Part shown: positions 1 to 8,130 of the stretch, in pieces
How positions within the stretch are numbered: position 1 is the first letter of the stretch
Layout: each line of letters opens with the position of its first letter
Origin: an uncultured Prevotella sp.
GTDB lineage: Bacteria; Bacteroidota; Bacteroidia; Bacteroidales; Bacteroidaceae
DNA: 33,433 bases
Direction: 5' to 3'
Assembly: GCA_900315955.1 (NCBI GenBank)
Contig: ONBC01000066.1
Location: 1 to 33,433, forward strand
The notes under the pieces: model-generated
What the model saw: the letters and a program-made list of their open reading frames with translations, nothing else
Databases searched by the model: none
What the model was told of the DNA's origin: nothing
Made by a program: the position numbers and the translations under genes

Positions 1-10
1 CGCACACGTA

Positions 11-98
11 TCAACCAAATATAAAAGTAATGTTTAACCAGGTCAACCAACATTAAAAATAAGGCTTAAAGTAGTCAACCAAAAACGTTAAACTACAT
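11..98. repeat. Degenerate 32-bp tandem repeat (three phased copies)
   Basis: The word TCAACCAA occurs at 11, 43 and 75, exactly 32 bases apart. The first two 32-base units agree at about 22 of 32 positions. The third keeps only the first part and runs into the 22-bp array that starts at 99. No gene is visible here; the function is unknown. Confidence 0.6.
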
Positions 99-208
99 TG
101 CCTCAGTTGTGTCACGATCTTGCCTCAGTTGTGTCACGATCTTGCCTCAGTTGTGTCACGATCCTGCCTCAGTTGTGTCACGATCCTGCCTCAGTTGTGT
201 CACGATCT
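99..208. repeat. 22-bp tandem repeat, five copies
   Basis: Five head-to-tail copies of a 22-base unit (TGCCTCAG then TTGTGTCACGATCY) begin at 99, 121, 143, 165 and 187. They are identical except for C or T at the last base. There are no spacers, so this is not a CRISPR array. Each unit holds TGTCA, and the last copy is followed by TGACA, making a short inverted repeat at the array end. It could be a protein-binding array or a slippage-prone minisatellite. Confidence 0.95.
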
Positions 209-265
209 TGACACGTATGTAACAAAATGGTAATCTGGCTACAGGGATTTCCCGACTTTGTCAAC

Positions 266-490
266 GCGTCACCCTAATTTAATCGGCAGTCTATTCTGCC
301 CCAACCCCATGAAACCCTTGCAATGATGCAAGTCGATTCTCGCGGCGGCGTATATATTTTCTCGCGGAGCCGCGGAGCTTATTGAGCCGCGGAGATGATA
401 CGATTGAGAGGCTGAGATCGCTGAGAGGCATTCGGCCTTTTGAGGAGCGCGCGGAGAGACCTTCGGTCTTTTGTGTGTCGTATCATCCAT
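266..490 (+). repeat. Dispersed intergenic repeat, copy A
   Basis: This stretch begins GCGTCACCC. Its first ~105 bases recur in inverted orientation at about 27388-27521. Its second half (GAGCCGCGGAGCTTATTGAG and onward, then GAGAGGCTGAGATCGCTGAG) recurs in the same orientation at about 27170-27265 and inverted at about 1370-1465. Open frames over it on either strand are low-complexity and track the repeat, so I do not regard them as genes. The GCGGAG/GCAGAG words resemble the short-period CGCAGAG-type intergenic repeats known from many bacteria. Confidence 0.75.
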
Positions 491-502
491 TTGCAGGGCG
501 CG

Positions 503-570
503 GCCCTTGTGGCCGTCCGCACCCCGGATGGGAAATTGGTTACCCTGCCATGGCGGACGGTCACAAGGGC
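503..570. repeat. Long inverted repeat (18-bp stem)
   Basis: The arm GCCCTTGTGGCCGTCCGC (503-520) is complementary to 553-570 with one mismatch, around a 32-base loop. No T-run follows, so it is not a typical terminator. It lies in gene-free DNA. Confidence 0.85.
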
Positions 571-790
571 GAGGCTGCTGCCAAAGTGTTTTTTAACAAA
601 AACTGTAAGCAAACATTTGTTTTGCCCCCAAAAATTGGGGTAAAATATAGAAAATTCGGCCTTTATCCGGCCGCACCCTGCAAGAGGATCGGAAAGTACA
701 CGAATAGCATACTTCCGCGCTAAGCGAGCGACAGCGAGCATAAGTCGTGAAGAGTCGTGGAAAGTCGTTGCTAAAATATTCATGCTTCTC

Positions 791-872
791 CTTTGCGACC
801 TTGGCGGCTTGGCGAGAAAAAAACATCTCGCGGCAGTTGCTCTTCTCTCGCAAAGCCGGAGAGGGCGCAAAG
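791..872. repeat. Imperfect inverted repeat of CTTTGCG type
   Basis: Bases 791-817 (CTTTGCG...GGCGAGA) pair with 846-872 (TCTCGCAAAGCC...GCGCAAAG) over 27 positions with a few mismatches. Both arms consist of roughly 9-base purine/pyrimidine words such as TTTGCGNCC. Confidence 0.75.
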
Positions 873-978
873 ACTTCGCAAGGGGTTGGCAGGGGGGCAA
901 CGGGCGATTAAGGGGTAAGCGTGTCAAGAACTCCGAGACTGGCCCGCCCCTACCGGGTAGCGAAGAGTAGCCATCCTT

Positions 979-1066
979 AAAATCTTTAGGATCCGTGTGG
1001 AAAAACTTCTGTGCCTTCGTGTCTTTCGTGGACAATAATTATTCTCACACGGATTTTAAAGATTTT
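979..1066. repeat. Imperfect inverted repeat (21-bp arms)
   Basis: AAAATCTTTAGGATCCGTGTG (979-999) is complementary to 1046-1066 with two mismatches. The loop holds the pyrimidine-rich words CTTCTGTGCCTTCGTGTC and TTTCGTGG, which resemble common short-period intergenic repeats. No coding signal is visible. Confidence 0.75.
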
Positions 1067-1131
1067 AAACAGGGTTGCGCCGCTTATCGGCTGCACGGTG
1101 AGTTGCATACCGCGGATTACTTGCCAAATGA

Positions 1132-1215
1132 GCCAGCCTCGGCGCAATGCGCGAAGCGCGTAACGACGGGTCCCCGTCTTGCTACGCATCTAAGATGCAT
1201 TGTGCCGAGGCTGGC
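1132..1215. repeat. Multi-branched palindromic element (17-bp closing stem with internal hairpins)
   Basis: GCCAGCCTCGGCGCAAT (1132-1148) pairs with 1199-1215 with one mismatch. Inside lie GCGC-GAA-GCGC (from 1150), GACGGG-TC-CCCGTC (about 1165-1178) and GCATC-TAA-GATGC (1186-1198). GCGTA/TACGC offers an alternative outer stem for the middle hairpin. As RNA or extruded DNA it could fold as a compact multi-way junction. It is not a tRNA: there is no T-loop, anticodon arm or CCA arrangement. Confidence 0.75.
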
Positions 1216-1243
1216 AGTAAGTTCACGACCACCCATCAACAGT

Positions 1244-1280
1244 CCCCAGTCTGCGCTCGCTTCCCTCGCTTAGACTGGGG
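1244..1280. repeat. Hairpin with 9-bp stem
   Basis: CCCCAGTCT (1244-1252) pairs with AGACTGGGG (1272-1280). The loop is pyrimidine-rich with a repeated CTCGCTT word. TTATTAAAAA follows, which is too weak a T-run to call a terminator. Confidence 0.7.
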
Positions 1281-1301
1281 TTATTAAAAATTCAGCCTCT
1301 C

Positions 1302-1362
1302 TGAGGTTGCTTCCACCGACGCACGGCCCTCCGAGGCTGCCTCCACCGACGCACGACTCTCC
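1302..1362. repeat. 30-bp direct repeat, two copies
   Basis: The segment GAGG-TTGC-TTCCACCGACGCACG is repeated 30 bases later as GAGG-CTGC-CTCCACCGACGCACG, for example CCACCGACGCACG at 1313 and 1343. It lies just before dispersed-repeat copy C. Confidence 0.8.
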
Positions 1363-1369
1363 GCTCTCT

Positions 1370-1520
1370 CCTCTAAAGGCCGAAGGCCGCTCCGCGATCT
1401 CAGCCTCTCACACATATCATCTCTGCGGCTCAATAAGCTCTGCGGCTCTGCGTGAAAAGTCTGATGTCAGTGCAGGTAAGGGCATTAAGCCCCTCTCAGC
1501 ATTAGGTATGCGTCACCCTA
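1370..1520 (-). repeat. Dispersed intergenic repeat, copy C
   Basis: The complement of 1376-1465 carries the same core as copies A and D: GCAGAGC words, a TTATTGAG spacer, then GAGAGGCTGAG with GGCCTTCGGCC. The match to copy D continues through TGTCAGTGCAGG and a GGGCATTAAGCCC hairpin to about 1495. The open frame across 1307-1549 is explained by this repeat. Confidence 0.7.
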
Positions 1521-1633
1521 TATCACCTAAAGATCCTTCAAGTGCTTGATTATCAATGAAAGTGTTTGCTCACAATAAAAAAGTGACGAAGTCAGGGCTA
1601 CAGGAATTTGTTTTCTAACACTTCGCAGTTTCA

Positions 1634-1679
1634 CATATTATTATTACCTTTGCATATTATTATTACCTTTGCATATTAT
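1634..1679 (+). promoter_or_regulatory. Tandem 19-bp repeat carrying two -7 promoter boxes for cca
   Basis: The 19-base unit CATATTATTATTACCTTTG occurs at 1634-1652 and 1653-1671, and the start of a third copy follows. Each unit ends in TACCTTTG, matching the Bacteroidetes -7 consensus TAnnTTTG (1645-1652 and 1664-1671). No good -33 TTTG was found for either. Transcription would start about 100 bases before the cca start codon at 1782. Confidence 0.5.
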
Positions 1680-1781
1680 AGAGACGGATGATCACCTTGT
1701 TATAGGGACTGTGCGATGGTTCGGCCACTGCAAGCGTGAGGAATACTGCCTCTCATAAATTATTATAGTATAGGAAAGATT

Positions 1782-3230
1782 ATGAGAATGCTGAGCGATG
1801 CCGATCTGGCACAACTGTTAGATAAGGATATATTCCATAAGATTTCGGAGGCTGCCGACAGCCTTCATTTGGAGACTTATGTAGTAGGTGGTTACGTGCG
1901 TGACCTCTTTTTGGAGCGGCCGAGCAACGATATTGATGTTGTTGTCGTAGGCAGTGGCATTGAGGTGGCGAAAGCTTTCCGCAGCCGGCTTGAAGGACGT
2001 GCGTCGCTCTCGGTGTTCAAGAACTTTGGCACGGCCCAGGTCAAATGGCATGGCCACGAGGTGGAGTTTGTCGGTGCCCGTAAGGAGAGCTACAGTCACG
2101 ACTCGCGCAAGCCGCATGTGGAGGACGGCACCTTGGAGGATGACCAGAACCGGCGCGACTTCACCATCAACGCCCTTGCTGTGTGCCTCAACAAAGACCG
2201 CTTCGGCGAGCTCGTCGATCCTTTTGATGGCCTCTACGATCTTCAGGACGGCATCATCCGCACGCCGCTCGATCCCGACATCACTTTCTCGGATGATCCC
2301 CTGCGTATGCTTCGCTGCATCCGCTTTGCGACCCAACTGAAATTTTATATCGACGACGAGACCTTCGAGGCGCTGGAACGTAATGCCGACCGTATCAAGA
2401 TCATCAGTGGTGAGCGCATTTCCGAGGAGCTCAACAAGATCATGATGACAGCTCAGCCGAGCCGAGGCTTTGTCGACCTGCATCGCTGCGGTCTGCTCCA
2501 GTTGATCCTTCCGGAGCTTACGGCACTCGACCTTGTGGAGACACGCAACGGACGGAGTCATAAGAATAATTTCTATCACTCGCTCGAGGTCCTTGACAAT
2601 GTGTGCGAGGGCAACCAGCCCAAGGACTGCAGGGAGCCTGCCTCGTTGTGGCTCCGCTGGGCTACGCTGCTTCATGATATCGGCAAGGCCAAGACCAAGC
2701 GGTGGGATCCGGTGCAGGGGTGGACCTTCCACAACCATCCCTATATCGGCGGAAAGATGATCCCCGCTATCTTCCGAAGGCTCAAGCTCCCGATGGACAT
2801 GAAGATGAAGTATGTGCAGAAACTCGTGGAGCTGCACATGCGCCCTATCGCCATTGCTGACGAGGAGGTGACCGACTCTGCCGTGCGCCGGCTCATCAAC
2901 GATGCGGGCGACGACATCGATGATCTCATGCGGCTCTGCGATGCTGATATCACGAGCAAGAACGAGGTGCGTAAGGCACGCTTTAGGGAGAACTTCCGGA
3001 TCGTTCGCGAGAAGATCGCCGACTTGAAGGAGCGTGACTATAAGCGCCTGCTGCAGCCCGTCATCGACGGCAATGAGATCATGCAAATGTTCAACCTCAA
3101 GCCTTCGCGCGAGGTAGGGGTGCTCAAGCAGACGCTCAAGAACGCCGTCCTCGACAACACCGTGCCCAATGAGCGGGAGCCCCTCATGCAACTGCTCAAG
3201 CAGAAAGCCCGGGAGTTGGGACTGGCCTGA
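1782..3230 (+). CDS. cca: CCA tRNA nucleotidyltransferase with HD domain
   Basis: This 482-residue cytoplasmic protein should add or repair the 3' CCA of tRNAs using CTP and ATP. The class II nucleotidyltransferase head is clear: GGYVRD at residues 36-41, then the metal-binding pair D50-I-D52. RRDFTINALA and a region rich in DPLR/RCIRFA motifs follow, as in the tRNA-binding neck of poly(A) polymerase/CCA enzymes. An HD phosphohydrolase domain follows, with LLHDIGK at about 296-302 (H298, D299). Length fits the HD-containing Bacteroidetes members. The start chosen is ATG 1782; a second in-frame ATG lies two codons later. The gene stands alone between a repeat-rich region and the efflux operon. 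Pure poly(A) polymerase activity is the alternative, but HD-fused proteins in this phylum are normally annotated as CCA enzymes. Confidence 0.93.
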   Translation: MRMLSDADLAQLLDKDIFHKISEAADSLHLETYVVGGYVRDLFLERPSNDIDVVVVGSGIEVAKAFRSRLEGRASLSVFKNFGTAQVKWHGHEVEFVGARKESYSHDSRKPHVEDGTLEDDQNRRDFTINALAVCLNKDRFGELVDPFDGLYDLQDGIIRTPLDPDITFSDDPLRMLRCIRFATQLKFYIDDETFEALERNADRIKIISGERISEELNKIMMTAQPSRGFVDLHRCGLLQLILPELTALDLVETRNGRSHKNNFYHSLEVLDNVCEGNQPKDCREPASLWLRWATLLHDIGKAKTKRWDPVQGWTFHNHPYIGGKMIPAIFRRLKLPMDMKMKYVQKLVELHMRPIAIADEEVTDSAVRRLINDAGDDIDDLMRLCDADITSKNEVRKARFRENFRIVREKIADLKERDYKRLLQPVIDGNEIMQMFNLKPSREVGVLKQTLKNAVLDNTVPNEREPLMQLLKQKARELGLA

Positions 3231-3317
3231 TTACAGCGTGGCAGAAACCCGTCAAAGGGCGTGCCCTGCTAAACACCACAAAACCTTTGTAATTGTTGTT
3301 AAAACTCAAACGTATTA

Positions 3318-3348
3318 TTGAGTTTTCCGAGAATAATGGTTACTTTTG
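3318..3348 (+). promoter_or_regulatory. Promoter of the RND efflux operon
   Basis: TTG (3318-3320), a 20-base spacer and TACTTTTG (3341-3348) match the Bacteroidetes -33/-7 promoter. The predicted start near 3355 leaves a leader of about 90 bases before ATG 3446. Confidence 0.65.
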
Positions 3349-3445
3349 CAGCGTGTTACAGGGAGATTGGGCTTAAAATGCAATGTCAATGTACCTTAAC
3401 CGATTATGAATATACTTAGAGACAGTTACATTAATATAATTAGGT

Positions 3446-4648
3446 ATGAGATTAAAAAGTTGTTTGTTTGTGGCTATGGTAGCTTTAGCTCTTTCCTCTT
3501 GCGGAGGTAAGAAGAGCGGAGGCAGCTTGGCCGACCTTCAGGACAATCAGTTTGCCGTGCGTACGGTAGGTGCTTCGAGCGCCGACCTGCAGACTACCTA
3601 TCCGGCAACCATCAAAGGTCTTCAAGATGTGGATGTCCACCCCAAAATTTCCGGTTTCATCACGAATGTCTATGTGCATGAAGGCCAGACCGTGAGCGCG
3701 GGCCAGCCGATGTTCACCATCGACAGCGAGACTTACCGTGCGCAGGTCAACCAGTGCCGTGCCGCTCTGAACACCGCCCGTGCCCAGGCCAACACCGCCC
3801 GTCTCACATATCTTAATAATAAGAAGCTCTTCAACCAGCACATCATCGGTCAGTATGAGCTCGAGACGGCAGAGAACAGTTACGCTACCGCCCGCGCTCA
3901 GGTGGCGCAGGCTCAGGCAGCGCTTGCCGCAGCCGAGGAGACGCTGTCGTGGTGCGTCGTTCGTGCGCCGTCGGCAGGAGTGGTAGGCAACCTTCCATTC
4001 AAGAAAGGTGCCCTCGTCTCCGCTTCCAGCACGCTGACAACGGTATCGGACATCAGCACCATGGAGGTGTTCTTCTCCATGAGTGAGCCCGACATCCTCA
4101 GTATGTCGAAGACCGCCGGCAGCGTGGCAGGCGTTCTGAAAGAGATGCCTACGGTGAAGCTTCAGCTTGCCGATGGCACGATCTACAACCAGCCGGGCCG
4201 CGTGGTGAAGATGAGTGGTGTCATCGATGCCACGACAGGTGCTTACACTTTGATCGCCCACTTCGCCAATCCGCAGCGGTTGCTCAAGAGTGGGGGTGCC
4301 GGTCAGATCATCGTGCCTCATGTCGACAACGGCGCCATCCTCATTCCGCAGGAGGCTGTCGTGCAGGTGCAGGATAAGTACTTCGTCTACTTAGTGGGTG
4401 CAGACAACAAGGTTAAATACTCAGAGATCAAAGTCAATCCTGAGGATGATGGTATCAACTATATCGTCACAAGCGGCCTCCATGTCGGTGACCGTTATGT
4501 GAGCAAGGGTATCACGAAGCTCACTGATGGCGAGAAGATTCAGCCTATCACCGAGGCGCAGTATCAGGAGAAGATTGACAAGGCCGAGAAGCTCGGTGCC
4601 AGCCAGGGTACTGCCAAAGGCTTTGTCAAGGCTATGAGCGGAAAATAA
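3446..4648 (+). CDS. RND efflux periplasmic adaptor lipoprotein (AcrA/MexA family)
   Basis: This 400-residue membrane-fusion protein should bridge the inner-membrane pump and the outer-membrane channel in the periplasm. The signal peptide ends in the lipobox LSSC (Cys19), so it is probably lipid-anchored. Next come a biotinyl-lipoyl-like half (DVDVHPKISGFITNVYVHEGQ), an alpha-helical hairpin rich in Ala and Gln at about 105-165, and the second lipoyl half (VVRAPSAGVVG). The beta-barrel and membrane-proximal domains make up the C-terminal half. It is the first gene of a three-gene operon with its own promoter. The substrate cannot be read from the sequence. In this family such operons often export antibiotics, bile salts or detergents. 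Confidence 0.93.
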   Translation: MRLKSCLFVAMVALALSSCGGKKSGGSLADLQDNQFAVRTVGASSADLQTTYPATIKGLQDVDVHPKISGFITNVYVHEGQTVSAGQPMFTIDSETYRAQVNQCRAALNTARAQANTARLTYLNNKKLFNQHIIGQYELETAENSYATARAQVAQAQAALAAAEETLSWCVVRAPSAGVVGNLPFKKGALVSASSTLTTVSDISTMEVFFSMSEPDILSMSKTAGSVAGVLKEMPTVKLQLADGTIYNQPGRVVKMSGVIDATTGAYTLIAHFANPQRLLKSGGAGQIIVPHVDNGAILIPQEAVVQVQDKYFVYLVGADNKVKYSEIKVNPEDDGINYIVTSGLHVGDRYVSKGITKLTDGEKIQPITEAQYQEKIDKAEKLGASQGTAKGFVKAMSGK

Positions 4649-4796
4649 TGTTTAGTGTTAAATGTTAAGTGTGGAATGAATTCAATGCTCATTGAACAAT
4701 TATCATTGAGCAATTATCATTGAGCAATTTTTAATTCATCATTAAACACTTGTCTCATTCAACATTAATAATTCAACATTCAACATTGAAAGAAGT
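4649..4796. repeat. AT-rich intergenic repeat inside the efflux operon
   Basis: This 148-base gap holds GTTAAATGTTAAGTGT, two copies of ATTATCATTGAGCA and the inverted words CATTAAACACTT and CAACATTCAACATTGAA. The two ends can therefore pair as an imperfect long hairpin. The same words make up the tandem repeat at 20948-21084. No promoter or gene is visible. Confidence 0.6.
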
Positions 4797-7700
4797 ATGA
4801 CATTTACCAATTTTATCAAGCGACCGGTACTGTCGACGGTGATCTCCATTGTGCTTGTGCTCTTAGGATTCATCGGTCTGGCCTCGCTGCCTATCGAGCA
4901 GTATCCGGATATAGCACCGCCTACCATCATGGTGTCGACAGCCTATACGGGTGCTGATGCCGAGACGGTGATGAAGTCTGTCGTCGTCCCTCTTGAGGAG
5001 AGCATCAACGGTGTGGAGAACATGACCTACATGACCTCATCCGCCACCAACGATGGTATGGCCATGATTACGGTCTACTTCAAGCAGGGCTCCGATGCTG
5101 ACATGGCAGCCGTGAACGTGCAGAACCGTGTGTCGCAGGCACAGGCGCTGCTCCCTGCCGAGGTGACGAAGGTCGGTGTGACGGTGACGAAGCGTCAGAC
5201 CTCCAACGTGGTGATGTATGCCCTCACCTCTGACGACGGGCGCTACGACGACCAGTTCGTGACCAACTACAACAACATCAACATCGTGCCGTTGCTCAAG
5301 CGTATCAATGGTGTGGGTGATGTCAGCTCGCCGTCTACCGCCAGCTATTCGATGCGTATATGGCTTCAGCCGGACAAGATGAAGCAGTACGGACTTATCC
5401 CGTCGGATATCACCGCTGCCCTTGCCGGACAGAACATTGAGGCTGCCCCGGGTAAGTTTGGTGAGAACTCCAACATGGCGTACGAGTATACGCTGCGCTA
5501 CAAAGGACGTCTGTCGAAGCCTATCGAATATCAGAACATCGTTCTGACCAGTAAGACGACCGGTCAGACCCTTCATCTGAAGGATGTAGCCAAGATCGAG
5601 CTCGGTACGTTGATGTACAACGTGCATCTGAACAACGACGGGCAGCCGGCGTGTATGGGTATGGTGCAGCAGATTGCCGGTTCCAACGCTACGCAGATCG
5701 CTACCGACGTGAAGGCTGCCCTTGAGGATGCGCAGAAGAGCATGCCTCCAGGGTTGAAGGTCGTCATGATGTACGATGTCACCGACTTCCTCTTCGCCTC
5801 TATCGAGGAGGTGATCAGTACCTTGGTCATCACGCTGATCCTTGTGTTCATCGTGGTTTATATCTTCCTTCAGGACTTCCGCTCGACGCTCATCCCTATG
5901 ATTGCCGTGCCTGTGGCCTTGATCGGTACCTTCTTCTTCCTTCAGATCTTCGGCTTCTCCATCAACCTGCTGACGTTGTCGGCGTTGCTGTTGGCCATCG
6001 CCATTGTGGTGGATGATGCCATTGTGGTGGTGGAGGCTGTCCATGCCAAGCTCGATGCCGGTTATCAGAGTTCACTCACGGCTGCCATCGATGCTATGAA
6101 TGAGATCTCCGGTGCCATCATCTCCATCACCCTCGTCATGGCTTCAGTGTTCGTGCCTGTGAGCTTCATCGGTGGTACGTCGGGTACCTTCTATAAAGAG
6201 TTTGGTGTGACGATGGCTGTGAGTATCGTCATCTCCGCCTTGAACGCCCTTACCCTCTCGCCGGCGCTCTGTGCCATGTTCCTCAAGCCGCACAAGAAAG
6301 ACGAGGACGAGACGAACAAGACCTTTGTGGCGCGTTTCCATGCCGGCTTCAACCGGGTGTTCGACAAGACGGTCAATAAATATAAGAAAGGTGTAGAGCA
6401 TGTCATCAACCACCGCATCATCACGGGTGTCGTCGTGGTTGTCGGTATCGCCCTCCTCGTCATCGGCATGAAGGTCACCAAGACCGGTCTGGTGCCTGAT
6501 GAGGATACGGGTACCATCTTCGTGACATTGTCCGCTAAGCCCGGTACCTCCCAGGAGCGTACGCAGAAGATTGTGGAAGAGGTCGACAAGATGCTCGCCT
6601 CCAACCCGGCTATCCTGCACCGTAACGCTATCGTGGGTTACAACTTCATTGCCGGTCAGGGTTCCGACCAGGCTACGTTTATCGTCAAGCTTAAACCCTT
6701 CGATGAGCGTTCCGGCGGTTTCTTTGCCCGTATCAAGCGTGCCATCTCGGAGAAAGACCCCATGGCGCTGCTTGTCAATCCTTATGAGCAGAACTCGGTG
6801 CTCGGTATGATCTATAAGCAGACTGCCGCCATCAAGGATGCGCAGATCTTAGCGTTCGGTCCTCCTATGATCCCGGGCTTCTCCGTGCAGAACGGTGTCA
6901 CGATGACCATGCAGGATAAGACCGGTGGTGATCTGAACAAGTTCTACGATATCACCATGCAGTTTATCAACGAACTGAACAAGCGTCCGGAGGTGCAGCA
7001 GGCTATGACCTCTTACAACCCGAACTATCCGCAGTACATGGTGGACGTGGATGTGGCCAAGACCCGCCAGGCAGGTATCACGCCGGCTGTGGTGCTCTCT
7101 GTGCTGCAGGGTTACTATGGTGGTCTGTACGCTTCCAACTTCAACGCTTACGGTAAGCTCTTCCGTGTGATGATCCAAGGCGATGTGGCAAGCCGTATGC
7201 GTCCCGACGGTCTGAGCCGTATCTATGTGCGTACCGCCGACAACCAGATGGCTCCGGTGAGCGAGTTTGTGAAGCTCCGCAAGGTTTTCGGTCCTTCCAA
7301 CATCGGACGTTTCAACCTCTTCACCTCGATCAACGTCAGTGTGACGCCTAACAATGGCTACTCCAACGGTCAGGTCATGCAGGCCATTAAAGAAGTGTCT
7401 GCCGACGTGCTGCCGCAGGGATATGGTTATGAGTACTCCGGTCTGACCCGTTCAGAGGCTGAGTCGAGCAACTCGACAGCCCTCATCTTCGTGCTCTGTC
7501 TGGTATTCGTCTACCTCATTCTGAGTGCCCAGTACGAGAGCTACATCCTTCCGCTCTCGGTGCTGCTCTCTATCCCGTTTGGTCTGGCAGGCGCTTACCT
7601 GTTCACGAATATCTTCGGTCACAGCAACGATATCTACATGCAGATCTCGCTGATCATGTTGATCGGTCTGTTGGCTAAGAACGCCATCCTTATCGTACAG

Positions 7701-8123
7701 TTCGCCCTGGAGCGCCGTGAGACGGGTATGGCGATCAAATATTCGGCTATCCTTGGTGCCGCAGCCCGTCTGCGTCCTATCCTGATGACGTCGTTGGCTA
7801 TGGTCATCGGTCTGTTGCCGCTGATGTTCGCCTCGGGTGTAGGCAAGAACGGTAACCAGACATTGGGTGCTGCCGCCGTAGGTGGTATGTTCCTCGGTAC
7901 GCTCGTTCAGATCTTCATCGTGCCGGCGCTGTTCTGCATCTTCCAGTGGTTGCAGGAGAAAGTGAAGCCGTTGAAGTTTGAGGATGAGTCCAACGCTGAG
8001 GTGATGACCGAGCTCCGCCAGTATGCCAACACCGGCTCTTCTGTAGAAAAGGAGATAGAGGCTAATGGTGGCTCTACGGAGTCTTTGAAGTGGCACGACC
8101 AATATTTAGATTTAAAGGATTGA
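4797..8123 (+). CDS. RND multidrug efflux transporter (HAE1/AcrB family)
   Basis: This 1108-residue inner-membrane pump should exchange protons for substrates captured from the periplasm. It opens with the family-typical FIKRPVLSTVISIVLVLLG first membrane helix. Two large periplasmic loops separate helices 1-2 and 7-8. The proton-relay acidic pair sits in helix 4 as VVDDAIV (D406, D407, matching AcrB D407/D408). The helix 10 lysine is present in LLAKNAILIVQFA (K961). The protein is somewhat longer than AcrB (about 1050 residues), with a polar C-terminal tail after the last helix. The start ATG 4797 follows the AT-rich repeat. The downstream outer-membrane factor begins 8 bases after the stop, so the two are almost certainly co-transcribed. 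Substrates are unknown. Confidence 0.96.
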   Translation: MTFTNFIKRPVLSTVISIVLVLLGFIGLASLPIEQYPDIAPPTIMVSTAYTGADAETVMKSVVVPLEESINGVENMTYMTSSATNDGMAMITVYFKQGSDADMAAVNVQNRVSQAQALLPAEVTKVGVTVTKRQTSNVVMYALTSDDGRYDDQFVTNYNNINIVPLLKRINGVGDVSSPSTASYSMRIWLQPDKMKQYGLIPSDITAALAGQNIEAAPGKFGENSNMAYEYTLRYKGRLSKPIEYQNIVLTSKTTGQTLHLKDVAKIELGTLMYNVHLNNDGQPACMGMVQQIAGSNATQIATDVKAALEDAQKSMPPGLKVVMMYDVTDFLFASIEEVISTLVITLILVFIVVYIFLQDFRSTLIPMIAVPVALIGTFFFLQIFGFSINLLTLSALLLAIAIVVDDAIVVVEAVHAKLDAGYQSSLTAAIDAMNEISGAIISITLVMASVFVPVSFIGGTSGTFYKEFGVTMAVSIVISALNALTLSPALCAMFLKPHKKDEDETNKTFVARFHAGFNRVFDKTVNKYKKGVEHVINHRIITGVVVVVGIALLVIGMKVTKTGLVPDEDTGTIFVTLSAKPGTSQERTQKIVEEVDKMLASNPAILHRNAIVGYNFIAGQGSDQATFIVKLKPFDERSGGFFARIKRAISEKDPMALLVNPYEQNSVLGMIYKQTAAIKDAQILAFGPPMIPGFSVQNGVTMTMQDKTGGDLNKFYDITMQFINELNKRPEVQQAMTSYNPNYPQYMVDVDVAKTRQAGITPAVVLSVLQGYYGGLYASNFNAYGKLFRVMIQGDVASRMRPDGLSRIYVRTADNQMAPVSEFVKLRKVFGPSNIGRFNLFTSINVSVTPNNGYSNGQVMQAIKEVSADVLPQGYGYEYSGLTRSEAESSNSTALIFVLCLVFVYLILSAQYESYILPLSVLLSIPFGLAGAYLFTNIFGHSNDIYMQISLIMLIGLLAKNAILIVQFALERRETGMAIKYSAILGAAARLRPILMTSLAMVIGLLPLMFASGVGKNGNQTLGAAAVGGMFLGTLVQIFIVPALFCIFQWLQEKVKPLKFEDESNAEVMTELRQYANTGSSVEKEIEANGGSTESLKWHDQYLDLKD

Positions 8124-8130
8124 ATGAACC

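Noticed and set aside
99-208. CRISPR array
   Set aside because: The 22-base units are contiguous with no spacers, and no cas gene is present.
1132-1215. tRNA-like cloverleaf
   Set aside because: The closing stem is 17 bp and there is no T-loop, anticodon arm or CCA-compatible end.
269-1549. Several 60-218 codon frames on both strands in the first 1.7 kb
   Set aside because: They follow repeats and hairpin arms, overlap each other on both strands, and show low-complexity or Arg/Ser-rich composition without domains.
1818-3191. Long open frame opposite cca, and similar long frames opposite the efflux, guaA and lipoate genes
   Set aside because: These are antisense shadows of high-GC coding sequence, rich in His, Arg and Val with no recognisable domains.
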